20,301 nt of DNA from JAJPJX01 sp964568355 (lineage in GTDB: Bacteria > Acidobacteriota > Terriglobia > Bryobacterales > Bryobacteraceae): NCBI GenBank assembly GCA_964568355.1, contig CAZMRK010000286.1:1-20301 (forward strand), in the 5' to 3' direction. Both the position numbers and the translations under genes were made by a program. Within the stretch, counting starts at the first letter, position 1; every line of letters starts with the position of its first letter. A model generated the notes under the pieces. It saw only the letters and a program-made list of their open reading frames with translations. It was not told the DNA's origin and ran no database searches. This document shows positions 14,736 to 20,301 of the stretch, one piece after another.

Positions 14736-14775
14736 GCACACCTTCAGTGTGCCGCGTCGCCACTCCTGGCGACGC
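14736..14775. terminator. Double hairpin between convergent genes (possible bidirectional terminator or REP)
   Basis: GCACAC/GTGTGC (14736-14741 with 14747-14752, loop CTTCA) is followed at once by a perfect 9-bp stem GCGTCGCCA/TGGCGACGC (14754-14762 with 14767-14775, loop CTCC). It fills the start of the 96-base gap between the convergent amidohydrolase and permease genes. There is no U-tract, so it could equally be a REP-type repeat. Confidence 0.6.
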
Positions 14776-14830
14776 CTGGGTCGAGCCGGGACCGGAATCC
14801 TCGTAGTGGCCTTCCCGGGGTTCCCCCGCC

Positions 14831-17308
14831 TCACTCATATCGCAACGCCTGCATCGGATCGAGCGCCGCCGCCCGCCGCGCCGGTACCAGGCAGGCCGCC
14901 AGCGCGATTGTCAGCAACAGCGCCGGCACACACACGAACGTCACCCCATCGGTCGGGCTGATCCCGTAAAGCAGGCTGGCGGCCGCTCGTGCGAGCGCGG
15001 CGGAGAGCCCCAGTCCCGCCACGGCGCCGATCACCGTTAACACCAGCCCGCGCTGTAGTACCATTCGCAATACCTGCCAGCGCATCGCCCCCAGCGCCAT
15101 GCGGATGCCGATCTCCTTGGTCTGCTGCGCCACCGTGAAGCTGATCACGCCATACAAGCCCACCGTAGCGATCAGCAATCCCATACCGCCGGCAAGCCCG
15201 AATAGCAAGGCGGCCGCGCGTGGGAAAAACAGCGCGCGGGAGAGTTGCTCCTCCATCGTGCGCACATCGAAAATTGCCAGCGTCGGGTCGATCCTCCGGA
15301 TCATCCGGTGCACCGCCGCCGTGTAGCCGGCTGGATTGCCCCGCGTGCGCAGTACCAGCTTCATGCCCGTGAGGGAATCGTTGCCCCGCAGGTCCCTGGC
15401 CATCGGAAAGTACAGGCACGGACGAGGTTCTTCGCCGATGCTGCGGGACTTTACGGTCTCAACCACGCCGATGATCTGTACCACCCTGCCCATATACAAA
15501 ATCCGCCGCCCCAGGGGACTCTGACCGCGAAAGGCCTTATGGACAAGCGCCTGGTTGACAATCGCCACATCCTCCGTGGCAACGCCGGGGCGAAAATCTT
15601 CCCCCTCCGTCCTGCGAATGCCAAGGGTCTCAAAAAAGCCGGGCGAGACCGCATAAATATCGGCGGAGGTGCGGCTCTTCTCGTCGCCGCCTTGTCCCTC
15701 CGGCACAAAGGAATTCTGCGTACCCTCCAGATCCAGCGGGACGCCGCTGCTCAGGCTGGCGGATTCCACACCCGGAAGCGCGCGGGCGTCCGCCAGCACG
15801 GCGTCCACGATGCGCCGCGTCTCGTCTTTGGAGTAGCGGTTCATGCTCGGATCGAACCCTACCAGGAGCAGATTGCGATGCGCGAACCCGGTCGCCAGAT
15901 GGCGCGCGGAGCTGAAACTGCGCAGGAACAAGCCGGAGCAGATCAGCAGCACCATGCAGACGGTGACCTGCGCCACCACCAGCAGGTTGCGCAGCCCGAA
16001 CCGCCGCGACTGGCCCAGCCGTACCGGCTGGTCCTTCAGCCCGCCCACCAGGTCCACGCGCGCGGCTCGCAATGCCGGAACCAGCCCGAAAACCACCCCC
16101 GTGACGGCCGAAAGAGCGATCGAGAACAGCATCACCCGGTGGTCAAGCGGGACCGAGAGATCCACCGGCATGCCGATCGGAAGCCGCGCTCTCCCGATGC
16201 CGCTCGCTCCCAGCCATGCGATCGCGTAGCCGCCGATGCCGCCTATCAGCGCCAGCATCACGCTCTCCGTGAGCAGTTGGCGAATCAGCCGCCCGCGTCC
16301 GGCGCCGATAGCAAGCCGTGTGGCGATCTCTTTCTGCCGTGCCGAGGCGCGCGCCAGCAGCAGGTTGGCCACGTTGGCGCAGGCCGTGAACAACACCAGC
16401 CCCGCGACTGCCAGCAACAGTAGAAAGAACGCCACAATCATCTTTCGCAGTCCGGGATTCATCTGGCCGGCGCGCTCCAGATGAAATCCGCGGTCCCGAT
16501 TGGTAGCTGGATAGGCCGCCCGGAGGCGTTCTCCGATCACTTCTAACTCCGCTGCCGCCGCCGCCTCGCTCACGCCGTTGTGAAGCCGCCCGGCCGCCAT
16601 CAGCCATTGACTCCCGCGGTCGTGCACGCGGTCCCCGCCCATTCCGGCGTCCTGGAGGAGGTCGAACATCGAAAACGGCAGCCAGAAATCCGAAAAGAAC
16701 AGCGCTTCCGTGCCTCGAAAGCCTGGACCCGTCACGCCCACCACCTTCGCTTTGCGCCCGTTCACTTCGATGCTGCGCCCGAGAATATCCGGATCGCCTC
16801 TAAAGCGCGAGCGCCATAGCCGATGGCTCAGCACCACCACCGCTGCTTCGCCCTTCCGGTCGTCCTTCTGCGGGTCAAAACCCCGCCCGATCGCAAACGC
16901 CGGACGGACTACATCGAAATAGTCGGCGGTTACCAGGGACCCCCAATATCGCTGCGGCTCGCCTCCGCTCGCAATGGTGGCCGGCAGGAATGAGAAGAAA
17001 GCCGTCATCCCTTCGAAGGACCGTGCCTGCCGCAGGTCCGCGAAATCGGGATAGGCCATCGACCGGCCGGCTCTGCCTTGCCGCAGGTTCCGGCCGGACA
17101 CGCTCACCAGGCGGGAAGCATCTTTCACCGGCAACGGGCGGAGCAACGCATAGTTCGCCAGGGTGAAAATCGTGGAGCACGCGCCGATCCCCAGCGCGGC
17201 CGAAACTGCCGCCGCCGCGGCAAAGCCGCGCCGCTGCCGGATCATTCGAGCCGTGAAAACCGTATCCTGTACCAGGTCGCGCAACGCCTGCGGCACCATC
17301 TTTCTCAT
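14831..17308 (-). CDS. ADOP-family ABC-type permease (MacB/FtsX-like, duplicated)
   Basis: The product has 825 residues. It opens with the standard ADOP block (DLVQDTVFTARMIRQRRGFAAAAAVSAALGIGACSTIFTLANYALLRPLP) containing the first membrane helix. A MacB-type periplasmic domain follows (about 60-290), then a three-helix FtsX domain (FFLLLLAVAGLVLFTACANVANLLLARASARQKEIATRLAIGAGRGRLIRQLLTE). The arrangement repeats: helix at LLVVAQVTVCMVLLICSGLFLRS, second periplasmic domain, second FtsX domain (AAALLFGLAGGMGLLIATVGLYGVISFTVAQQTKEIGIRMALGA). It ends in the family tail DPMQALRYE. No ATPase gene is adjacent, as is usual for these orphan permeases; the transported substrate is unknown. The frame extends to 17365, but that start lies inside the 30-bp repeat, so ATG 17308 is preferred (ATG 17299 is possible). 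Confidence 0.93.
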   Translation of the reverse strand: MRKMVPQALRDLVQDTVFTARMIRQRRGFAAAAAVSAALGIGACSTIFTLANYALLRPLPVKDASRLVSVSGRNLRQGRAGRSMAYPDFADLRQARSFEGMTAFFSFLPATIASGGEPQRYWGSLVTADYFDVVRPAFAIGRGFDPQKDDRKGEAAVVVLSHRLWRSRFRGDPDILGRSIEVNGRKAKVVGVTGPGFRGTEALFFSDFWLPFSMFDLLQDAGMGGDRVHDRGSQWLMAAGRLHNGVSEAAAAAELEVIGERLRAAYPATNRDRGFHLERAGQMNPGLRKMIVAFFLLLLAVAGLVLFTACANVANLLLARASARQKEIATRLAIGAGRGRLIRQLLTESVMLALIGGIGGYAIAWLGASGIGRARLPIGMPVDLSVPLDHRVMLFSIALSAVTGVVFGLVPALRAARVDLVGGLKDQPVRLGQSRRFGLRNLLVVAQVTVCMVLLICSGLFLRSFSSARHLATGFAHRNLLLVGFDPSMNRYSKDETRRIVDAVLADARALPGVESASLSSGVPLDLEGTQNSFVPEGQGGDEKSRTSADIYAVSPGFFETLGIRRTEGEDFRPGVATEDVAIVNQALVHKAFRGQSPLGRRILYMGRVVQIIGVVETVKSRSIGEEPRPCLYFPMARDLRGNDSLTGMKLVLRTRGNPAGYTAAVHRMIRRIDPTLAIFDVRTMEEQLSRALFFPRAAALLFGLAGGMGLLIATVGLYGVISFTVAQQTKEIGIRMALGAMRWQVLRMVLQRGLVLTVIGAVAGLGLSAALARAAASLLYGISPTDGVTFVCVPALLLTIALAACLVPARRAAALDPMQALRYE

Positions 17309-17320
17309 AGATAGTCCGCA

Positions 17321-17346
17321 TACGACCGCCCGGCCCAGAAAGTTCC
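17321..17346 (-). promoter_or_regulatory. Possible ECF-type promoter for the ADOP permease
   Basis: On the minus strand GGAACTT (17346-17340) is followed after 14 bases by TCGTA (17325-17321), close to the GGAACTT/TC-type pattern of many ECF promoters, and 12 bases upstream of ATG 17308. The spacing is a little short and the match could be chance. Confidence 0.25.
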
Positions 17347-17353
17347 AGATTTT

Positions 17354-17383
17354 ATCTGCGTGCATCCGCGTGCATCGGCGGTT
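17354..17383. repeat. 30-bp interspersed repeat, copy 2
   Basis: This is an exact match to 1930-1959. It lies three bases beyond the stop of the minus-strand DUF4159 gene and upstream of the minus-strand permease gene, the same relative position as copy 1. Confidence 0.85.
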
Positions 17384-17386
17384 GCC

Positions 17387-18235
17387 TCAATGCGTCATCG
17401 AGTACACCACAAAATTCACGCCCAGCCGGATGCCCAGCTCCGAATACTTCTCCGGATAATGCGGATCGTCCGCCCATTCCCACGAATCGCCTACGTCGGA
17501 GTTGAACGCCATCGCCACCATCACCCGCCCCTGGTCGTCCAGAATCCCGCGCCAGTGCGGCACCGAGCCATCGTTGCGATACGTCGTTCCGCGCCGGATC
17601 GCCCACGTCCCCGGAATCTGGTAGCGCTCGTCCAGATCGTACACCGAGTGAAAGATGGCGTTGCCGTCCTCGATCTCCACGATCGGGCGGTCCGGAAAGA
17701 CCCGCCGCATGCTCTCCTGGAAGCGGTCCCATTCCGGCGTCCCCCAGAAATCGTCCAGCATGAGGAAACCGCCGCGCAGCAGGTATTCGCGCAGTTTGGC
17801 TGCCTGGGCGTCGGTCAGCTTCCAGTCCCCCATTTCGCCGGCGCACAACCACGGCCAGTTGAAGACGTCGTCCCCGTCGTCCAGGTTTACCGGCTGCTCC
17901 ACCGACCGCGCGTCGATTCGGGTCAGTCGCCGCACCGCCTGGGCGAAATGCCGGTCCGCCCGTGGATAGTCCTGCGTCCAGCTCGTACCGCCCTCCCGCC
18001 AGTCGAGCACCGCCCCGTACTGCCGCGAATAGCGGCCGAAGCGCGCCGCCGGATGCTGCGGATACATGAGCCGGCCGAAGATCCACTCCCCCGGCCTGCG
18101 CCAGTCTGCCGGCAGCGGCACATCATCGTAGGGCTCAAGTCCCGGATAGACTCGGAACGGCCGTTGAAACGCACACAATACGCTGATCAGAGCGAGTCCG
18201 CAGCCCAGTCGCCACACCGCCCTCCAAGGTGCCAT
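17387..18235 (-). CDS. Exported DUF4159 domain protein
   Basis: The product has 282 residues. The frame stays open upstream to 18670, but that part is antisense to the NUDIX gene and unlike any protein. ATG 18235 is followed by a signal-anchor (WRAVWRLGCGLALISVLCAF), so it is the likely start. The rest matches DUF4159: FIFGRLMYP-like opening (WIFGRLMYPQHP, residues 51-62), the block REYLLRGGFLMLDDFWGTPEWDRF (149-172), a conserved EIEDGNAIFHSVYDL (187-201), and the closing LGIRLGVNFVVYSMTH. DUF4159 proteins often occur with MoxR ATPase/VWA-type gene sets, but none is visible here; function is not established. It lies 78 bases upstream of the ADOP gene in the same direction and diverges from the NUDIX gene. 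Confidence 0.88.
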   Translation of the reverse strand: MAPWRAVWRLGCGLALISVLCAFQRPFRVYPGLEPYDDVPLPADWRRPGEWIFGRLMYPQHPAARFGRYSRQYGAVLDWREGGTSWTQDYPRADRHFAQAVRRLTRIDARSVEQPVNLDDGDDVFNWPWLCAGEMGDWKLTDAQAAKLREYLLRGGFLMLDDFWGTPEWDRFQESMRRVFPDRPIVEIEDGNAIFHSVYDLDERYQIPGTWAIRRGTTYRNDGSVPHWRGILDDQGRVMVAMAFNSDVGDSWEWADDPHYPEKYSELGIRLGVNFVVYSMTH

Positions 18236-18267
18236 AGCGCTTGTTCGCAGGATAACATCCGCCGCGC

Positions 18268-18276
18268 TGCGATAAT
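18268..18276 (+). promoter_or_regulatory. Extended -10 promoter before the NUDIX gene
   Basis: TGCGATAAT (TG 18268-18269, hexamer 18271-18276) predicts a transcript beginning near 18283, only about 4 nt before ATG 18287. It overlaps the alternative ATG at 18275, which argues against that start. Confidence 0.45.
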
Positions 18277-18286
18277 GAAACCACCG

Positions 18287-19063
18287 ATGGAAAAACCAGG
18301 AGCGGCGGTTGCAATCGTGCATGCCCAGGCGCCGGAAGAGTCGGTCCTGCTCATCCGGCGCGCCGAACGTCGGGGCGACCCCTGGTCGGGGCATTGGTCC
18401 TTTCCCGGTGGCCGTTGCGACCCCGGCGATCCCGACCCGCTCGATACCGCTCTCCGGGAACTGTCCGAGGAATGCGGCATCGCTCTCGCGCGCGGCCAGA
18501 TGCAGTCCGCGCTGCCCCCGCGCTTCGCCCTCCGCCAGGTCCGCCCTTATCTCCTGGTAGCCCCTTTCGTCTTTCACGTGGAACGGGCTCTGCCCACCGT
18601 GCTCCAGCCGGAGGAGGCCGTTGGCGCGCTGTGGACACCCGTCGCCGCCCTTCGCGAACCGGCGCGACACGTGCTGACACCCGTGCCCGGCCGGCCCGCG
18701 GAAATGCTCTTCCCCGCCGTCCCTCTGGATGGTCTGCCCCTCTGGGGCTTCACTTATCGATTGATTACCGGATGGCTCGGCCTGGAGCCTGACCAGTTAC
18801 CTGTGGATCAGGCGGGCCTGGCGGCGGCTACCGGGGTGCTCGAATTTCTGCTCGCCCAGGGCCTGGTACTCGACCGTGCCTTCTCGCCCGAATCGCCTCG
18901 GGTCGCGCGCGTACGCGGCGCGATCCCCCTCCCGCAAGTGCTGGCGCGCTTTTCCGGGCCCGGTCCCTTTGTTTCGCTGGTGAACGCCCTCGAAGTCCGC
19001 CTGGATTCCATTCGCCTGGCCGGATTGGCGTTCGAAGAATATCGCATCGAGGCGCTGCCTTAA
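18287..19063 (+). CDS. NUDIX hydrolase, CoA-pyrophosphatase-like
   Basis: The product has 258 residues. The NUDIX box is at about 41-65: FPGGRCDPGD, then REL-x-EECGI with the catalytic REUxEExGU core at residues 57-65 intact. The spacing from GG to RE matches CoA pyrophosphatases of the NudL/NUDT7 type rather than the classical G-x5-E form. It is preceded by VLLIRRAERRGDPWSGHWSFPG, the usual substrate-side strand. The family hydrolyses nucleoside diphosphates linked to another moiety; CoA as substrate is inferred only. The C-terminal ~65 residues are an extra helical segment of unknown role. No signal peptide is present, so it is cytoplasmic. ATG 18275 would add four residues; 18287 is chosen because of the -10 position. 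Its stop overlaps the stop of the convergent gene. Confidence 0.88.
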   Translation: MEKPGAAVAIVHAQAPEESVLLIRRAERRGDPWSGHWSFPGGRCDPGDPDPLDTALRELSEECGIALARGQMQSALPPRFALRQVRPYLLVAPFVFHVERALPTVLQPEEAVGALWTPVAALREPARHVLTPVPGRPAEMLFPAVPLDGLPLWGFTYRLITGWLGLEPDQLPVDQAGLAAATGVLEFLLAQGLVLDRAFSPESPRVARVRGAIPLPQVLARFSGPGPFVSLVNALEVRLDSIRLAGLAFEEYRIEALP

Positions 19064-19278
19064 CTTTCCTGGTCCCGCCGCTTGCGCGCCATCGAGACCA
19101 CCGCCATCAGGGCCACCACCACATTGGCCACCACTACCGGCGCAGCGCCCGTCGCTACCCCATAGCTGATCCACAACATCGCCGCCAGCGCCTGGATCCA
19201 TCGCAACCCTGCCGGCGTCTTGCTGAAATACGAGGCCGCGAAAACCGCCGTGGCGGTCCACCCGATCCAGTCCTTCAC
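19060..19278 (-). CDS. Small inner-membrane protein (SemiSWEET/YgjV-like)
   Basis: The product has 72 residues, nearly all hydrophobic, with about three short membrane segments: WIGWTATAVFAASYF (4-18), RWIQALAAMLWISYGVATGA (26-45) and PVVVANVVVALMAVVSMA (47-64), then a basic tail (RKRRDQES), likely cytoplasmic. The pattern LWISYGV...PVVVANVVV recalls half-size MtN3/SWEET (PQ-loop) or YgjV-like small membrane proteins, but the match is too weak to name a transport function. Translation starts at GTG 19278, overlapping the HAD stop by four bases (GTGA), so it depends on translation of the HAD gene. Its TAA overlaps the NUDIX stop on the other strand at 19060-19063. Confidence 0.75.
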   Translation of the reverse strand: MKDWIGWTATAVFAASYFSKTPAGLRWIQALAAMLWISYGVATGAAPVVVANVVVALMAVVSMARKRRDQES

Positions 19279-20123
19279 TTGGCCTCCACCGCCTGCGCCA
19301 GCTCACCTGTCGCTACGGCCGGAAGGGACTCGCGGATCGTCAGCCAGTCCGTGCGCGCCTTGTCCCACTCCTGCAGCATCAGCCCGTGCGCATCGAACAG
19401 CTCGCGAACCTGCGCCGGACCCCAGCCCAGCATCTCCTCCAGCACCGGCACCAGCACGCTCAGGCAGTTTTCGCTCAATACCGTCCGCTTGGCGATGCGG
19501 GTGATGAACTTGGCCTCCGAAACGGCGATCGTAAACCCGCCCCCATTGTTCACGTGCAGCATGACGTGCACGTCCGAACTGCCGTCGCCTACGTAGATCG
19601 TCCGGTGCGGGCTGATCCCCAGTTGCGCCTCCAGTTCCTCCAGCACGGCTACTTTGCCGTAGCCGGCCGGAACTCTCCGGATGGATCGGATCTCCCCGCT
19701 GTGCCCGTCGTATTCGAATTCCGTGCCGAAAATGTGGTCCGGCGGAACAATCCCCTCCAGAGCCGATTGCACCACCTCCCGCGGCGCCGCCGAAACCACG
19801 TAGAACGAAAACTGGCATCCCCCTACGCCGCCCTCCAGAATCTTGGCAAGCAGGTCGATATTCTTCTTCAAGCGGATATGCTTGCCGGCCTCGATCAGGT
19901 GCTCCCGCCGTACCGCCCGAAACTCCGGATCGTGCCGCAACAGGTAAGCCAGTTCGCCGCCTTGCTGCACCAGGTTGATCCGGGCCAGCCCAGCGACCTT
20001 TTCCTGGAACCGGGAGGCCCCAATCAGTTCGCTAAGTACGTGCCCCGAATCGTTAAAACTCAACGTCTGGTCGAAATCGCTTGCGAGCAAAAAATGCCTC
20101 GCGACTTCCGGTCGGTCACTCAT
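19275..20123 (-). CDS. HAD-superfamily phosphatase (HAD-IB, phosphoserine-phosphatase-like)
   Basis: The product has 282 residues with all four HAD motifs: DFDQT (motif I, nucleophile D16 and D18), Ser111 in VVSAAP (motif II), Lys157 in GYGKVAV (motif III) and GDGSSD 179-184 (motif IV). A helical cap lies between motifs I and II, as in class IB enzymes such as phosphoserine phosphatases and MtnX-like proteins. The C-terminal ~75 residues extend beyond the usual HAD core. It is a cytoplasmic hydrolase; its phosphate-ester substrate cannot be read. ATG 20123 is preferred over 20132 because a TGCTATAAT promoter element would put the transcription start almost at 20123. Its end is coupled to the small membrane protein; upstream it diverges from a GntR gene and shares operator-like repeats with it. 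Confidence 0.88.
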   Translation of the reverse strand: MSDRPEVARHFLLASDFDQTLSFNDSGHVLSELIGASRFQEKVAGLARINLVQQGGELAYLLRHDPEFRAVRREHLIEAGKHIRLKKNIDLLAKILEGGVGGCQFSFYVVSAAPREVVQSALEGIVPPDHIFGTEFEYDGHSGEIRSIRRVPAGYGKVAVLEELEAQLGISPHRTIYVGDGSSDVHVMLHVNNGGGFTIAVSEAKFITRIAKRTVLSENCLSVLVPVLEEMLGWGPAQVRELFDAHGLMLQEWDKARTDWLTIRESLPAVATGELAQAVEAK

Positions 20124-20130
20124 AGGAGCC

Positions 20131-20193
20131 ATTATAGCAGCTTATCCAGGTTGCTATATAACAGCTTGCGTTAATTTTGATTAAGCTGTAATA
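20131..20193. promoter_or_regulatory. Divergent promoter with three operator half-sites (HAD/GntR)
   Basis: Three near-identical 11-mers occur in 61 bases: TATAGCAGCTT (20133-20143), TATAACAGCTT (20157-20167) and, inverted, TATTACAGCTT (20193-20183). The first two are direct repeats 24 bases apart; the last two form a dyad. The minus-strand extended -10 TGCTATAAT (20139-20131) for the HAD gene overlaps site 1. A TAATAT near 20189-20194, overlapping site 3, could be the -10 of the GntR gene. The layout suggests repression of both genes by the GntR protein. Confidence 0.6.
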
Positions 20194-20203
20194 TCAGCTA
20201 TGG

Positions 20204-20301
20204 ATGCCGAAGTACCAGGATGTCTTCGAATCGCTCCGTAGCCGCATCGCCGCCGGAGAGTTTAAACAGGGAGCACGCTTACCCAGTGAGGCCCAATTGG
20301 T
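20204..20301 (+). CDS. GntR-family transcriptional regulator, N-terminus only (3' end outside window)
   Basis: The frame from ATG 20204 gives 32 complete codons up to the window edge: MPKYQDVFESLRSRIAAGEF, then KQGARLPSEAQLV. This is the classic start of a GntR winged-helix domain (Y-x2-V-x4-R-x-I-x2-G-x-F/Y-x2-G-x2-LPSE-x2-L). The KYQ-VFE-LR opening recalls GntR regulators with a LacI-type ligand-binding domain (AraR-like), but the C-terminal part is not visible. A DNA-binding repressor is likely. It diverges from the HAD gene, and the 80 bases between them hold three 11-bp half-sites, so autoregulation is probable. The in-window length is too short for further claims. Confidence 0.85.
   Translation, partial: MPKYQDVFESLRSRIAAGEFKQGARLPSEAQL

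Noticed and set aside
15245..16423. Plus-strand open frame inside the ADOP permease
   Set aside because: His/Arg/Gln-rich antisense shadow; the minus frame matches the permease end to end.
17360..18286. Long N-terminal extension of the NUDIX frame
   Set aside because: It is antisense to the DUF4159 gene and has no protein-like features; the NUDIX protein begins naturally at 18287 or 18275.
18236..18670. N-terminal extension of the DUF4159 frame
   Set aside because: It runs antisense through the NUDIX box; a proper signal-anchor begins at ATG 18235.

Overview
The window is GC-rich chromosomal DNA, most likely from an Acidobacteriota bacterium of the Bryobacter/Solibacter type. Three things point there: a TIGR03437 'Solibacter' domain, an FtsX-type permease of the acidobacterial duplicated orphan (ADOP) kind, and a large TonB-dependent receptor with a carboxypeptidase-regulatory-like N-terminus. 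DUF362, DUF4159, VCBS-repeat and exported amidohydrolase genes fit the same background. The taxonomic call is inferred from gene families only. I see no rRNA, tRNA, CRISPR, prophage or transposase gene, and no gene-free stretch longer than about 180 bases.

Layout. (A) 1-3193, minus strand: an exported VCBS/FG-GAP propeller protein, then an exported protein with an N-terminal TIGR03437 domain that runs off the left edge. (B) 3289-6043, plus strand: a secreted protein of unknown function and a Tat-exported DUF362 protein, 10 bases apart, behind a good sigma70-type promoter. (C) 6207-12793, plus strand: a tight four-gene set of ECF sigma factor, membrane zinc-finger anti-sigma factor, TonB-dependent receptor and exported metallophosphoesterase resembling ADP-ribose/CDP-alcohol diphosphatases. 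(D) 12855-14734, plus strand: a small secreted protein and an exported amidohydrolase, each with its own promoter almost touching the start codon. (E) 14831-18235, minus strand: an ADOP permease downstream of an exported DUF4159 protein. (F) 18287-20301: a NUDIX hydrolase (plus) converging on a HAD phosphatase plus a small membrane protein (minus), then a divergent GntR regulator cut by the right edge.

How the genes may work together. Region C looks like a self-contained envelope sensing, uptake and hydrolysis unit, and is the best candidate for an undescribed system. The HAD/GntR divergent region carries three near-identical 11-bp half-sites, a likely operator. Several genes that head their own transcription units have a -10 element 6-10 bases before the start codon, suggesting leaderless or ultra-short-leader mRNAs, whereas genes inside tandem sets carry Shine-Dalgarno sequences. 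The intergenic gaps hold short repeats: one 30-bp sequence occurs identically twice, 15.4 kb apart, in equivalent positions, and three hairpin-forming palindromes lie behind plus-strand genes.
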